The notes: generated by a model not told the origin, from the letters alone. A stretch of 64,000 nucleotides of DNA from Streptantibioticus_A sp037034305 (GCA_037034305.1 JBAGJY010000032.1:7789-71788); one strand, 5' to 3'. Shown: positions 34,500 through 43,538, counted from the stretch's first letter. Numbers and translations are program-made.

Positions 34500-34670
34500 C
34501 GTCCCGTGCTGGGCGACGGGGAACAGCTTGCCCGGGTCTGCAGCGCCACCGTGTCCGCCCACACCAGCGCACTGCGCCGCGCGGGCCTGCTCACCCCCGT
34601 CCGCGCCGGACGGGCCGTCCTGCACCGGCGCACCGCCCTGGGGAGTCTGCTGGTGCGAAGCCCTGGTGGG
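34500..34670 (+). pseudogene. ArsR-type winged-helix regulator remnant
   Basis: The plus strand encodes SATVSAHTSALRRAGLLTPV followed by RAGRAVLHRRTALGSLLVR, the recognition helix and wing of an ArsR-like regulator. The ~200 residues expected in front are not found in any frame, and no start codon with a ribosome site precedes it. The 34185-34500 stretch upstream has no recognisable gene. Confidence 0.55.
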
Positions 34671-35636
34671 CTACAACTGACGCAGGGCGGGCAGTAGTTC
34701 CTTCTCCGCCCAGTTCAAGAAGGGCAGTTGGCTGTCCCCGCCGATCTGGACCAGGGCGATCTCGGTGAACCCGGCGTCCACGTACGGCCGTACCGCCTGG
34801 ACGAAGTCGTCCACGTCGTCCCCGCACGGGATGTCCGCGGCCACGTCTTCCGGCTTCACGTTGGCGCTGGCGGAGGCGAAGGCGGCGGGCCCCGGTAGCT
34901 CCGCGTTGACCTTCCAGCCGCCGCCGAACCAGCGGAACTGGTCGTGCGCGCGGTGCACGGCGCTGGCGCGGTCCGGGTCGTAGCAGACGGGCAGCTGCCC
35001 GACCCGTGGTTTCCCGGTGCCGCCGTGCGCGTCGAACGTGGTGAGCAGTTCTGCCTTCGGTTCGACGGCGATCACCAGATCGGCGAGTTCCCCGGCGAGC
35101 TGGCACGAGCGCGGGCCGGAGACCGCGATGCCGATCGGTGGCGGCTGTTCGGGCAGGTCCCACAGTTTGGCGGACTCGACGTCGAAGTGTTCGCCGTGGT
35201 GGTTGACGTATCCGCCCGCGAAGAGGGCGCGGATGACGCGCACGGCCTCGGCCAGCATGTCCTGCCGTACGGCTGCCGCCGGCCAACCGCCACCGATGAT
35301 GTGCTCGTTGAGGTTCTCACCGGAGCCCAGGCCGAGCCGGAACCGGCCCTCGGACAGCAACTGGACGGTCGCCGCCTTCTGCGCCACGACAGCCGGGTGG
35401 TAGCGCAGTGTCGGACAGGTCACGTATGTCATCAGGGGGATGCGCTCGGTGGCCTGCGCCGCCGCGCCGAGCACGCTCCACGCGTAGGAGGAGTGGCCCT
35501 GGGAGTCCAGCCACGGGAAGTAGTGGTCCGAGGTGACCGAGAAGTCAAAGCCCGCCTGCTCCGCCCGGACCACATGGTCCACCAGTTCCCGGGGGCCCGC
35601 CTGCTCCGTCATCATCGTGTAGCCGATCTGCACCAT
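34671..35636 (-). CDS. F420-dependent LLM-class oxidoreductase
   Basis: A 321-residue TIM-barrel luciferase-like monooxygenase-family protein of the G6PDH-related F420 subgroup (TIGR03557-like). It begins MVQIGYTMMTEQAGPRELVD and has SVTSDHYFPW (about 34), YVTCPTLRYHPAVVAQKAAT (about 72), RFRLGLGSGENLNEH and GIAVSGPRS. These proteins transfer hydride between F420 and an alcohol or other substrate; F420 rather than FMN is inferred from the subgroup. ATG 35636. It is a single-gene unit divergent from the YCII gene. Confidence 0.87.
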   Translation of the reverse strand: MVQIGYTMMTEQAGPRELVDHVVRAEQAGFDFSVTSDHYFPWLDSQGHSSYAWSVLGAAAQATERIPLMTYVTCPTLRYHPAVVAQKAATVQLLSEGRFRLGLGSGENLNEHIIGGGWPAAAVRQDMLAEAVRVIRALFAGGYVNHHGEHFDVESAKLWDLPEQPPPIGIAVSGPRSCQLAGELADLVIAVEPKAELLTTFDAHGGTGKPRVGQLPVCYDPDRASAVHRAHDQFRWFGGGWKVNAELPGPAAFASASANVKPEDVAADIPCGDDVDDFVQAVRPYVDAGFTEIALVQIGGDSQLPFLNWAEKELLPALRQL

Positions 35637-35986
35637 ATCTCACGCCTTCCCGCCCGGGGCGGTGGGTAACGCGACGTCAACCGATCGCCGCGTGGCGAGC
35701 ACGTGGCAGCGGCGTCAGGCGTGGCGAGCGGGCGTCGAAGCAGTTCGGTGAGCTGGTCGCCGCCGACGGCGCACAGCCGGTGGAGCCCGCGCCGAGGTCG
35801 GCGGGCATCCTGCTCGGTGGCGACTGTCAGGACGGCATGCCTTTTCGCGGCGCGCACGAGACGGCGGGCCAGTGGAGGAAGCCCCGGAAGAATTTTTCAG
35901 GGACGGTGTCGATCCGGCCGTCTCCCGTTCGACGCAAGGGTGAGAGGCGGGGAAAAGGCCGCCGCCCAAGTGTTCGAGGAGTCACC
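35637..35986. other. Intergenic region ahead of the YCII gene
   Basis: About 350 bp between divergent genes. No protein was recognised. It contains the ECF42-type promoter candidate at 35907-35932. Confidence 0.6.
35907..35932 (+). promoter_or_regulatory. ECF42-type promoter candidate for YCII/DGPF gene
   Basis: TGTCGA at 35907-35912 and CGA at 35930-35932, separated by 17 bp, stand 55 bp before the start codon of a DGPF-domain gene. As I recall, ECF42 sigma factors, which are genomically linked to DGPF proteins, use promoters with TGTCGA at -35 and CGA at -10. Confidence 0.5.
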
Positions 35987-36343
35987 ATGCCGCGTTTTCT
36001 GTCGCTGATCCGCATCGACGAGCAGGACAACCCCATGCAGTACGCCACCCCCGGGTTCGGCGAGCGGATGGGCGCGCTGCTGGAGGAAGTCACCAAGGCC
36101 GGTGTGATGCTGGAGACCGCCGGGCTCACCCCCACCTCCGAGGGAACCCGGCTCACCTGGTCGGATGGCAGGGTCAGTGCCACCGATGGTCCCTTCACCG
36201 AGAGCAAGGAGGTCGTCGGCGGATACGCCATCCTCCAGGCCAAGGACAAGGCCGAGGCACTGGAGTGGACCAGGCGTTTCCTGGAGGTCCATGACGAGCG
36301 CATGGCGGTCACCGCGGAAGTCCGCGAGATCGCCGAGGGCTGA
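35987..36343 (+). CDS. YCII-related (DGPF domain) protein
   Basis: A 118-residue protein of the YCII/DGPF family. It shows MPRFLSLIRIDE, the family signature SATDGPFTESKEVVGGYAIL (about 64-83) and DKAEALEWTRRFLEVH. Members form dimers with a His-Asp dyad and are thought to be small enzymes or binding proteins. They are usually encoded next to an ECF42 sigma factor, which is not present here. ATG 35987 follows GAGGAG with good spacing. A perfect hairpin follows the stop. Confidence 0.92.
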   Translation: MPRFLSLIRIDEQDNPMQYATPGFGERMGALLEEVTKAGVMLETAGLTPTSEGTRLTWSDGRVSATDGPFTESKEVVGGYAILQAKDKAEALEWTRRFLEVHDERMAVTAEVREIAEG

Positions 36344-36361
36344 CCCGGCCACGACTGCCAA

Positions 36362-36400
36362 CGCCTCGGTGGCACCGCTCAGCGCGGCGCCACCGAGGCG
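36362..36400. terminator. Bidirectional terminator between YCII and GPP34 genes
   Basis: CGCCTCGGTGGC (36362-36373) and GCCACCGAGGCG (36389-36400) form a perfect 12-bp stem with a 15-nt loop, between two convergent genes. Confidence 0.8.
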
Positions 36401-36407
36401 GCCGTCC

Positions 36408-37022
36408 TCACCATCCGCGCTGGCGGTTGTTCTGTGCCGCCTCCTCCAGCCTTCGCCCCCGTCGGCGCCGCTCCGTCGCCAGTTCCTCCACCGCGTCCGC
36501 CACGGCGTCGAACACCGTGAGCACCGACTCGTCGGTGACGCTGGGGGAGTCCTCGGTGCGACCGTCGTGGATGCCGATCGCCGCTGCCAGGGCGGTGAGT
36601 ACGGGCTCGCCCGACGCCCAGCGGTCATCGGCCTGGCGGCGGTCGAGCGAGTCGACCAGCGTCAGATCCGTGGTCTGGAACAGCAGCCAGCGACGACTCC
36701 GCCGCCGAGTGATCTGTCCTTCCTTCTCGAAGTCCGCCAGATACGCGGAGGACAGATCGCGACCCCTGCGCCACAGCCAGTCACTGACCGACTCGTATGG
36801 CGCCTCCCGTACGAGCGACGCGGCGCCCTGGTCCAGCAGGGGGTCGGCGATCGTCGGCTGGTAGTCCGGCACGATGCGGTCGCCGTCGAGGCTGATCGCC
36901 TGCGCGTGCAGCAGATCGATCAGCTCGGCGCCCGCGAGTGCGAGCGACAGATCGCCTCGCTCCACCGGGCGATCGGACGCGACGTCCAGCGAAACGATGA
37001 ACAGGTCCCGTGGTGTGGTCAT
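36408..37022 (-). CDS. GPP34 (Golgi phosphoprotein 3-like) family protein
   Basis: A 204-residue protein of the GPP34 family: RDLFIVSLDVASDRPVERGD (N-terminus), LSLALAGAELIDLL (about 27-40), PDYQPTIADPLLD and VSDWLWRRGRDL (about 78-90), then RRWLLFQTTDLTLVD. Eukaryotic members bind phosphatidylinositol 4-phosphate; actinomycete paralogues are numerous and of unknown role, perhaps membrane-associated. ATG 37022 is preceded by GGTGGAG. The C-terminal ~25 residues are Arg/Glu/Gln-rich. Confidence 0.9.
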   Translation of the reverse strand: MTTPRDLFIVSLDVASDRPVERGDLSLALAGAELIDLLHAQAISLDGDRIVPDYQPTIADPLLDQGAASLVREAPYESVSDWLWRRGRDLSSAYLADFEKEGQITRRRSRRWLLFQTTDLTLVDSLDRRQADDRWASGEPVLTALAAAIGIHDGRTEDSPSVTDESVLTVFDAVADAVEELATERRRRGRRLEEAAQNNRQRGW

Positions 37023-37313
37023 GAACGTCTCCACCTCAGGGAGCGCTGCGGGCGCCGGGAGCATCGGCTCCCGGCCTGCCCGGCCATTGTCGCTCCGGGC
37101 GGCGCGCCCTGCCAGTGAGCGGCGGCCACCAGCCTGCCGACAGATCCGTCAGGCCCGCGTGCCGCACGGCCGCGGCTGCCAGACGCCTGATGAGGCCGGG
37201 GTGCGCGCGGCCACCGCCGGGCTCGCGGCGGCGTCGGGGCCGAGACGAGGCACCGCGGACGGTACTGACCGGCGCGGCGGACGTCGCGCTGGTGGACGGT
37301 GTCGCAGCCTTCT

Positions 37314-37676
37314 TCAGAAGGCACCTTCCCGGCTGTCCCCGGCCACCAGACGGGCCGACGAGATCGCCTTGTCGAACGACGGCGGCAGCCGGTCGACGAA
37401 CTGGCCCGGTGCGAGGGTCATGGACCGGCCGCGGAAGGCGCAGTCGGTGAACAACTCCAGGTGCATCTTGGTCCTGTTGACCACGGACGTGGTCAACCCG
37501 GCATGCCAGTCATAGCCGTTGAGCGAGACGACGGACTCGTTGGCGATCACCGTCTGCCCCGTCGTGGGACCGGCCCCGTGGGGGCAGGGCGTGTTGTAGT
37601 TCGCGTGCTCGTAGAGGGCGTAGTAGCCCTCCGGGCAGGTCTCCCGGCCAGCGGTCTGGACGCACCGCACGGGCAT
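37314..37676 (-). CDS. Peptidase inhibitor family I36-like protein without signal peptide
   Basis: A 120-residue beta/gamma-crystallin-like protein. It has CPEGYYALYEHANYNTPC (about 14-31) and FTDCAFRGRSMTLAPGQFVD (about 77-96), matching the two Greek-key motifs of the I36 (SMPI-like) family, with paired Cys. Family members are normally secreted metallopeptidase inhibitors. Here ATG 37676 has a perfect AGGAG 6 bp upstream and opens directly into MPVRCVQTAG, with no signal peptide, so the product may be cytoplasmic or exported otherwise. It is divergent from a secreted S53 peptidase. Confidence 0.75.
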   Translation of the reverse strand: MPVRCVQTAGRETCPEGYYALYEHANYNTPCPHGAGPTTGQTVIANESVVSLNGYDWHAGLTTSVVNRTKMHLELFTDCAFRGRSMTLAPGQFVDRLPPSFDKAISSARLVAGDSREGAF

Positions 37677-38087
37677 GGCGAGCTCCTGGGATGTTGGTGA
37701 CGCGGAACGCGGAAGAACGCATAAGGGGTCTGCGTGGCTCCTTCGGTGCGGTCCAACTCTTGCCGAGGATGTCGCGGGCTGCGCGCAGCACTCGGCCATC
37801 CGGGGGACCCGTGCCACGGGAAGTCCGCCGTCCCGGCCCGGGCTCTCGCCGTCCGCCACCGCACGCCGGCGTTGTCCTCACGGCGCGCGGCCGCGCCCGA
37901 GGGGGTGACGCACCGGCAGCTGCCCAGACGGCCCGGCCCGCACACGGCGGGGCCGTTCCCATCTCCGTTACTCCCACGGAGTGTTTCCGGGCGGTAAAGA
38001 TGACGGAATTACAGTGCGCGGCCGATGGTGTGTTGTGGTGCCATAGGGCGCGTCAAGGCCAGCGTGATTCGCATCGAGAGGACTGTC
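37677..38087. other. Intergenic region between I36-like and S53 genes
   Basis: About 410 bp between divergent genes. High-GC open frames are present but none shows homology or a ribosome site. Promoters of both genes should lie here; the A/T-richer part near 37995-38060 is the likeliest for the peptidase. Confidence 0.5.
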
Positions 38088-39395
38088 ATGAACCTGTCTT
38101 TTCCACGGCGCCGTAGGCTGCTCGCCTGTGCCGCCCTCTGCGCCACGCTGGCCTTCGCCCCCGCCATGGGCACGGCCGCGACCACGCCACCGGTGCGTAC
38201 CGTACCGGCGGCGCAGGCCGCGCCGCAGCGCGCCCGGGACGCGAACCCGGTGTTCAGCACTCCGGTGAGCACCAGCGAGTGCCGCAAGCGGATCGGCCGC
38301 GGCTGCTACTCACCGCTCCAGTACCGCACCGCCTACGACTTGGCGCCGCTGTTCGCCAGGGGAATCACCGGCAAGGGGCGCACGATCGTCATCGTGGACT
38401 CGTTCGGCTCGCCCACCATCCAGCACGACCTGGATGTCTTCGACCGGCAGTGGGGGCTGCCGAACACCGCGGTGGACGTCGTCAAGTGGGGCAGCGTGCC
38501 GCCGTTCAACCCCAAGGACCCCGACCAGAACGGGTGGGCGGACGAGACCACACTGGACGTCGAGGCCGCCCACGCCATCGCACCCGGCGCGCACATCGTG
38601 CTGGTGGAAACCGCCGTCGCCGAGACCGAAGGCCCCGTCGGTGTCCCGGAGATGATGAGCGCGATCAACCATCTGGTCAACGAGGGCAGGGGCGATGTCG
38701 TCTCGATGAGCTGGGCCACCAGCGAAGCCCGGTTCCCCGGCTTCGCCCAGGGCGACTACACCAGCCTGACCACGCTCCGGTACGCCTTCGCCAACGCGGC
38801 CCGGCACGGTGTGACGCTCACCGCCAGCTCCGGCGACGGCGGCGGGCACGCCAACCGGCTGGACGCCGCCTGGCCCGCGGGCGACCCGCTGGTCACCGCC
38901 GTCGGCGGCACCGAACTGCACCTGGACGACGCAGGCAAGCGCACCGCCCCGGACAGTGCCTGGTCGGGCAGCGGGGGCGACCACTCCAAGGTCTTCGCCC
39001 GGCCCGACTACCAGTACCCCGTGCGCGGCGTCGTCGGCGCACACCGCGGTACCCCGGACATCAGCATGGCCGCGTCGCCCGACGGCGCCCTGTGGCTGTA
39101 CTCCAGCTATGACCCGACCCGGGTCGGGTGGACCGCGGGAGGCAACGGTACGAGTGAGGCGTCGCCGTTGTTCGCAGGCATCGTGGCGCTGGCCGACCAG
39201 GCCGCCGGACACCGGCTCGGCGTCATCGACCGGTTGCTGTACCGGCTCTACGGCCACCCCCGCACCGGCCTGGTGGACGTGACCACCGGTCGCACCGGCC
39301 CCAGTGGCTTCTTCGCCGGGCCCGGATACGACCAGGCGACCGGCCTCGGGACGGTCGACGCCAACTTGCTGGTTCGCGCCCTGGCCCGGCGGTAG
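38088..39395 (+). CDS. Secreted S53 (sedolisin) family serine peptidase
   Basis: A 435-residue secreted acid peptidase. Signal peptide: FPRRRRLLACAALCATLAFA, cleavage near GTAA (about residue 31). There is only a short pro-segment, unlike classical sedolisins with a ~180-residue propeptide. The catalytic Glu and Asp lie in DETTLDVEAAHAIAPGA (about 157-165), the oxyanion Asp in TASSGDGGG (about 248), and the Ser in GNGTSEASPLFAGI (about 358). The C-terminal GFFAGPGYDQATGLGTVD is typical and precedes a calcium site. ATG 38088 follows GAGAGGA. Confidence 0.88.
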   Translation: MNLSFPRRRRLLACAALCATLAFAPAMGTAATTPPVRTVPAAQAAPQRARDANPVFSTPVSTSECRKRIGRGCYSPLQYRTAYDLAPLFARGITGKGRTIVIVDSFGSPTIQHDLDVFDRQWGLPNTAVDVVKWGSVPPFNPKDPDQNGWADETTLDVEAAHAIAPGAHIVLVETAVAETEGPVGVPEMMSAINHLVNEGRGDVVSMSWATSEARFPGFAQGDYTSLTTLRYAFANAARHGVTLTASSGDGGGHANRLDAAWPAGDPLVTAVGGTELHLDDAGKRTAPDSAWSGSGGDHSKVFARPDYQYPVRGVVGAHRGTPDISMAASPDGALWLYSSYDPTRVGWTAGGNGTSEASPLFAGIVALADQAAGHRLGVIDRLLYRLYGHPRTGLVDVTTGRTGPSGFFAGPGYDQATGLGTVDANLLVRALARR

Positions 39396-40029
39396 GCCAG
39401 TTGACGGCTGCTGCCGCCCTCCCGGCCGGGACCCCATGGACCAGCACGTCAACCAGTCGCGGATCCCGTTCATCCCAGCAGTGGTCGCTGTTCCACAACG
39501 AATGCGGGCGCTCGGCACGCCCACGTGAGGACGTTGACCAGCGTGCGGACGACGCATCGCGGCCGGTTCGCCCGGGGTCCCACCGAAGTCGTCCAGACCC
39601 ATCGTGCGTTGGTGGAGACTGGACGACTTCACGGCATGAGCTCGGTCACCAACCTTGTGTTGGTGCGTTCCAACAGGCATGATGCGCGCACAGCCCGGCC
39701 GTTGCACCTCGGCCGCGGAACTGGGTTCGGGGCATGACCAGTTGCCAGTCGTGTGGTGCAGGCAACGTCCCACTCCGTCCGTGCCGAAGTCCCGTTCGGG
39801 CAGCGGGCATTGCTCGCGGTGGTGCGGAAACTTCGGGTGTGCGGCGAGCCGCTGGGTACGCGAGGTGTGGTAAACCGCCGTAAGGTGTCCGCCAGTGGGT
39901 GCGCGGTCGTGGCCCTGCCTGTGTGGACAAGGCGCCATGAACGAGTGCACGCGAAGGGGGGCACGGGTTCCCGCCGCGAGGTCGCGGACCCGCGTTGACA
40001 ACCGCTACGAACGAATGAGGAACACCACG
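39396..40029. other. Large intergenic stretch, no gene recognised
   Basis: About 630 bp. Open frames on both strands lack ribosome sites and homology. A 7-bp hairpin (CACCAAC, loop CTTGT, GTTGGTG) at 39647-39665 could be a weak terminator or part of a small RNA. Confidence 0.45.
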
Positions 40030-40671
40030 GTGGCAGCCACCTTCGACACACACGACGGTATTGAATCCACTATCTCGTTGCTGCAGGACGAGCTTCCCCG
40101 GTTGCAGGAGCAGCACCAGACGTTGGAGAAGCAGCTCGCGGCAGTCACCGAAAGGGAGACGGCGGTCCGTGAGGCGCTGCGCAGTCTCCAGACGTTGGCT
40201 TCCGCCGCGCCGGTGCCCGAAGTAGCCGCTGACCTGCGGAAGGCGGCGCAGGCAGCGGCGCAGGCGGCGCGCGAGGTCGCGGTGCCCGCGCCCCGGCAGG
40301 CCAAGGAGCAGGCCACCGAGGCGGCCGAGGAGGCCCCGGCCGAGGCGAAGCCGGCCGCTGCGCCCGCCAAGGCACGGCGGTCCGCGGGCCGTGGCCGCAA
40401 GAAGGTCGCGAAGGCCGCCCAGGCCACCAAGAAGGCTCCGGCGGCCAAGGCCGCGAAGGTTGCCAAGCGGACCCGCGGGTTGAGCGAGAGCATCGTGACC
40501 TGCCTGGGTGAGGCCGACGGTCCGCTGCGGGCCGGTGAGGTCAACCAGGCGCTGGGCCGCGACAACACCTCGGGCAGCGTCAACTCGGTGCGTACCGCGC
40601 TGGAGCGGCTGGCGGCGGCGTCCCGTGTGCAGCGTGCGGGTCGCGGGCTGTACCAGATCGCCAAGGGCTGA
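40030..40671 (+). CDS. Coiled-coil / winged-helix putative regulatory protein
   Basis: A 213-residue protein in three parts. Residues about 10-60 form a coiled coil (LLQDELPRLQEQHQTLEKQL). Residues about 75-150 are a low-complexity Ala/Lys/Pro linker like those of histone-like proteins (KAARRSAGRGRKKVAKAAQA-type). Residues about 155-210 look like a winged helix: SIVTCLGEADGPLRAGEVNQ, then SVNSVRTALERLAAASRVQR and AGRGLYQIA. A DNA-binding or regulatory role is likely; similar Streptomyces genes are labelled regulatory protein. GTG 40030 has GAGGA 8 bp upstream; ATG 40015 is an alternative. Confidence 0.75.
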   Translation: MAATFDTHDGIESTISLLQDELPRLQEQHQTLEKQLAAVTERETAVREALRSLQTLASAAPVPEVAADLRKAAQAAAQAAREVAVPAPRQAKEQATEAAEEAPAEAKPAAAPAKARRSAGRGRKKVAKAAQATKKAPAAKAAKVAKRTRGLSESIVTCLGEADGPLRAGEVNQALGRDNTSGSVNSVRTALERLAAASRVQRAGRGLYQIAKG

Positions 40672-40756
40672 TCCTCCGGCGGCGCGAGCCATCGCCGCGT
40701 GGCGGCGCGATGGCGTACCGGCCCTGGTGCCGGTGGTGTCCTTGACGCCGGTGAAG

Positions 40757-40798
40757 GACAGGGCGGCATGGTCGTGCCGTATCCCATGTCGCCCTGTC
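40757..40798. terminator. Bidirectional terminator between convergent genes
   Basis: GACAGGGCGGCATGG (40757-40771) pairs with CCATGTCGCCCTGTC (40784-40798), a 15-bp stem with one G-T wobble, between the winged-helix gene and the penicillin-binding protein gene. Confidence 0.8.
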
Positions 40799-40859
40799 GG
40801 AATGCCATGGCCGAACTCCCGCTGCTCCACGGTGACTTCGGCCTCGGGAGCGTGGCGGA

Positions 40860-42932
40860 TCAGCCGCCGCCGGTACCGGATCCGTCCGGCAGCCGCACCA
40901 GCGAGAACTGCTTGGCAGGCGTTCCGGCCAGGGCGCCCTCCATGGCGTCCTGCCAGATGGGACCGGCGAGGGTGCCGCCGAACGCCTGGTCGACGATGTC
41001 GCCACCGATGCTCTGGCCGTCCAGGTCCTGGGTGTCGCTGGTGTCGCTGACCACGGTGGCGCCGGACAACTGCGGCGTGTACCCGACGAACCAGACCTGC
41101 TTGCTGGCATCGGTGGTGCCCGTCTTGCCCGCGTTGTCGCGGTCGGTGAGTCCGGCGGGCTTGCCGGTACCGTCCTGCACCACGCTCTTGAGCATGGCGG
41201 TGATGGTGTCCGCGGTCCGCGCCGACATCACCCGCCTGCAACTGGCCCGTGGGACGGCGATGTTTCGGTGGTCGGCGGTGGTCACCGAGGTGATGGCGAC
41301 CGGTGGGCAGTAGAGGCCGTGGTTGGCGAACGTCGCGTAGACATCGGCCATTTCCAGGGGGGTGAGATCGTTGCTGCCCAGGGTGAGGGAGGGCACGACG
41401 TTGAGTGCCGCACCGTTCGCCTGGTGGGCGATGCCGAGTCTGCCCGCCATGTCGGCGACGTCGCACAGGCCGGTGTCGGCCTCGAGTTGCGCGAAGTAGG
41501 TGTTGACCGACTGCGCCATCGCGGCGGGCATGGCGAACGGGCCGACCAGTTGGGTGCTGTCGTTGTGCACCTCGCCGCCTTGCGGGTAGTCGTGTCCCGC
41601 GCAGTCGGTCATGTCCGGCCAGGGCATGGAGTAGGGGGACGGGTAACGCTGGGATGGCTGGAGGCCCTCCTCCAACGCGGCTGCCGCGACGATCGGTTTG
41701 AACGTCGAGCCGGTCGGAAAGCCGAGTCCACCGCCCATGGCGGTGCCGACGTTGAGGTTGATCTCCGTCTGGTGCGGGCCGTCACCGTAGTCACGGCTCT
41801 GCCCCATGGCGATGATCGCGCCGGTGCCGGGCTGTGTCACGGTCATGGCCGTGGCGGCCTGGTCCGTGGGGTAGACGTGCGAGGTGACGGACTGCTGCAG
41901 TGCCTGCTGTGCCTTGGGCTGCAGTGTGGTGTGGATCCGCAGGCCGCCTCGCTGCCACAGGGCCTGGCGTCGCGCGGCCGTACCGCCGAAGGCCGGGTCG
42001 CTCAGCACGATGTGGCGTACGTAGTCGCAGAAGAACCCCTCGCCCTGCTGTGCGGTGATGCAACCCTGCCGCGGCGCACCGACCTTGAGCCGGATCGGGG
42101 TGCGGATCGCCTCTCTCGCCTGCGCGGAGGCGATGCTCCCGTACTCGGCCATCTTGCGCAGCACGGTGTCGCGGCGCTGCTTGGCGAGTGCGGGACGCAC
42201 CGTCGGGTCGTAGGACGACGGTGACTGGACCATACCGGCGAGCAGCGCGGCCTGCGGCAGCGACAGGTCCTTGGCGTGCACGCTGAAGTACCGCCTCGCC
42301 GCGGCCTCGATCCCGTATGCCTGTTCGCCGAAGTAGGTGATGTTGAGGTAGTTGGTGAGGATCTGGTCCTTGCTGAGGGTCTGCTCGACCTTGATCGCGT
42401 AGCGCAGCTCCTGGACCTTGCGGCCCAGGGTCTGCCGCTGTGCCTGCAGCACGGCCCGCTGGTTGTCGCCCGCCTCCTCGACGAACACGTTCTTGACGTA
42501 CTGCTGGGTGAGGGTGGAAGCCCCCTGCACCACACCACCTCTGGCCGCGTTGGTGTCGAGCGCGCGCAGCACGCCCTTCACGTCGATGGCACCGTGCTGG
42601 TAGAAGCGGTGGTCCTCGATGTCGACCAGCGCGGTGCGCATGACGGGGGCTATCTGGTTCTCCGGCACCACGGTCCGGTCGCGGCTGTAGACGTCGGCGA
42701 TCAGGCCGCCGTCGGCGTCGTAGATCGACGTCGCCTGGGCCAGCGGGGGTGCCTTGAGGTCGTCGGGCAGGTCGTTGAAGTCCTCTGTCGCTGCCTTGGC
42801 GCTGACCCCGATGGCACCGACGGCGGGCAGCGCCAGACCGGCCGCGAGCACTCCGGCCAGGACGCTTGTGCCCATCATGCGCCAGGCAAGGCGGATCTTG
42901 GACGGGGGCCGACCCGAATCCGTTAGCGGCAT
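40860..42932 (-). CDS. Class A penicillin-binding protein (glycosyltransferase/transpeptidase)
   Basis: A 690-residue bifunctional peptidoglycan synthase. A membrane anchor (residues about 20-46) precedes the GT51 domain with catalytic Glu in DIEDHRFYQHGAID (about 106) and STLTQQYVKN (about 141). The transpeptidase domain has the SxxK nucleophile in FPTGSTFKP (about 406), the SxN motif SVNTYF (about 468) and KTGTT (about 600). It polymerises lipid II and cross-links peptides outside the membrane. ATG 42932 or GTG 42941 could be the start. It is a single gene, probably one of several Streptomyces class A paralogues. Confidence 0.92.
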   Translation of the reverse strand: MPLTDSGRPPSKIRLAWRMMGTSVLAGVLAAGLALPAVGAIGVSAKAATEDFNDLPDDLKAPPLAQATSIYDADGGLIADVYSRDRTVVPENQIAPVMRTALVDIEDHRFYQHGAIDVKGVLRALDTNAARGGVVQGASTLTQQYVKNVFVEEAGDNQRAVLQAQRQTLGRKVQELRYAIKVEQTLSKDQILTNYLNITYFGEQAYGIEAAARRYFSVHAKDLSLPQAALLAGMVQSPSSYDPTVRPALAKQRRDTVLRKMAEYGSIASAQAREAIRTPIRLKVGAPRQGCITAQQGEGFFCDYVRHIVLSDPAFGGTAARRQALWQRGGLRIHTTLQPKAQQALQQSVTSHVYPTDQAATAMTVTQPGTGAIIAMGQSRDYGDGPHQTEINLNVGTAMGGGLGFPTGSTFKPIVAAAALEEGLQPSQRYPSPYSMPWPDMTDCAGHDYPQGGEVHNDSTQLVGPFAMPAAMAQSVNTYFAQLEADTGLCDVADMAGRLGIAHQANGAALNVVPSLTLGSNDLTPLEMADVYATFANHGLYCPPVAITSVTTADHRNIAVPRASCRRVMSARTADTITAMLKSVVQDGTGKPAGLTDRDNAGKTGTTDASKQVWFVGYTPQLSGATVVSDTSDTQDLDGQSIGGDIVDQAFGGTLAGPIWQDAMEGALAGTPAKQFSLVRLPDGSGTGGG

Positions 42933-43334
42933 AGTTGGCACGGTACGTCGCTTAGCTGTGTAAAGAACCTGTTGTGGGTTGGGCGTTCCGTATTCGACCC
43001 CTGGGGGTCAACTGGCGTTGGGACCGAGGCCACCGCGCCGAAGCCGTCGGCAGGTCCATGGCGAAGACGGACCAAAGCCGCCAACCAGCCCCTGGTTCGT
43101 CCAACCACCACCGTGCCACCGGCTTGCTCTGACACAGACGCCAAATCGCCCTGGGAGGTTGCCATCAGCGGGTGGCCGGGAGGCGAGGCGCCGCCCGAGG
43201 GCCACATGGCCGATGCGCCCCGCCTCCCACCGCCGTTCGCTGACGCCAGCCGTCACCACCACCCCGAGATGGCTGCCTGCCTTGCCGGAGCGGTCATCGG
43301 CTGGGCGCGCAGGGCGTCGGCGTGGAGACCTCCC
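42933..43334. other. Intergenic gap upstream of the PBP gene
   Basis: About 400 bp between the penicillin-binding protein start and the ferredoxin 3' end. No gene was recognised. The A/T-rich stretch around 42945-42980 is the likely PBP promoter. Confidence 0.5.
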
Positions 43335-43538
43335 TCACTCCCCGCCCTCGACCAGCGACAGCGCGCGTGACGGGCACAGGTCGACGGCGTCGCGCACGGC
43401 CTGCGCGTACTGCGGCCCAGGCCGCTGCGTCAGCAGTTGTACCCGGCCGTCGTCGTCGCTCTGGTCGAAGACCGCCGGCTCGGTGAGCACACACTGACCG
43501 GAGCCCACACACACTTCCCTGTCGGCCTGGATCCGCAT
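43335..43538 (-). CDS. Ferredoxin (3Fe-4S type) of P450 operon
   Basis: A 67-residue ferredoxin starting MRIQADREVCVGSGQCVLTE, with further cluster ligand in DLCPSRALSLVE (Cys about 55). The CxxGxC...CP pattern with Gly at the fourth ligand position is typical of 3Fe-4S proteins that feed electrons to Streptomyces P450s. ATG 43538 follows GGGAG. It is 32 bp downstream of the P450 stop and cotranscribed with it. No reductase gene accompanies it, so a general cellular reductase must supply electrons. Confidence 0.9.
   Translation of the reverse strand: MRIQADREVCVGSGQCVLTEPAVFDQSDDDGRVQLLTQRPGPQYAQAVRDAVDLCPSRALSLVEGGE

Noticed and set aside
37115..37313. Plus-strand frame encoding TGAADVALVDGVAAFF
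   Set aside because: The hydrophobic stretch is suggestive but no start, ribosome site or family was recognised.
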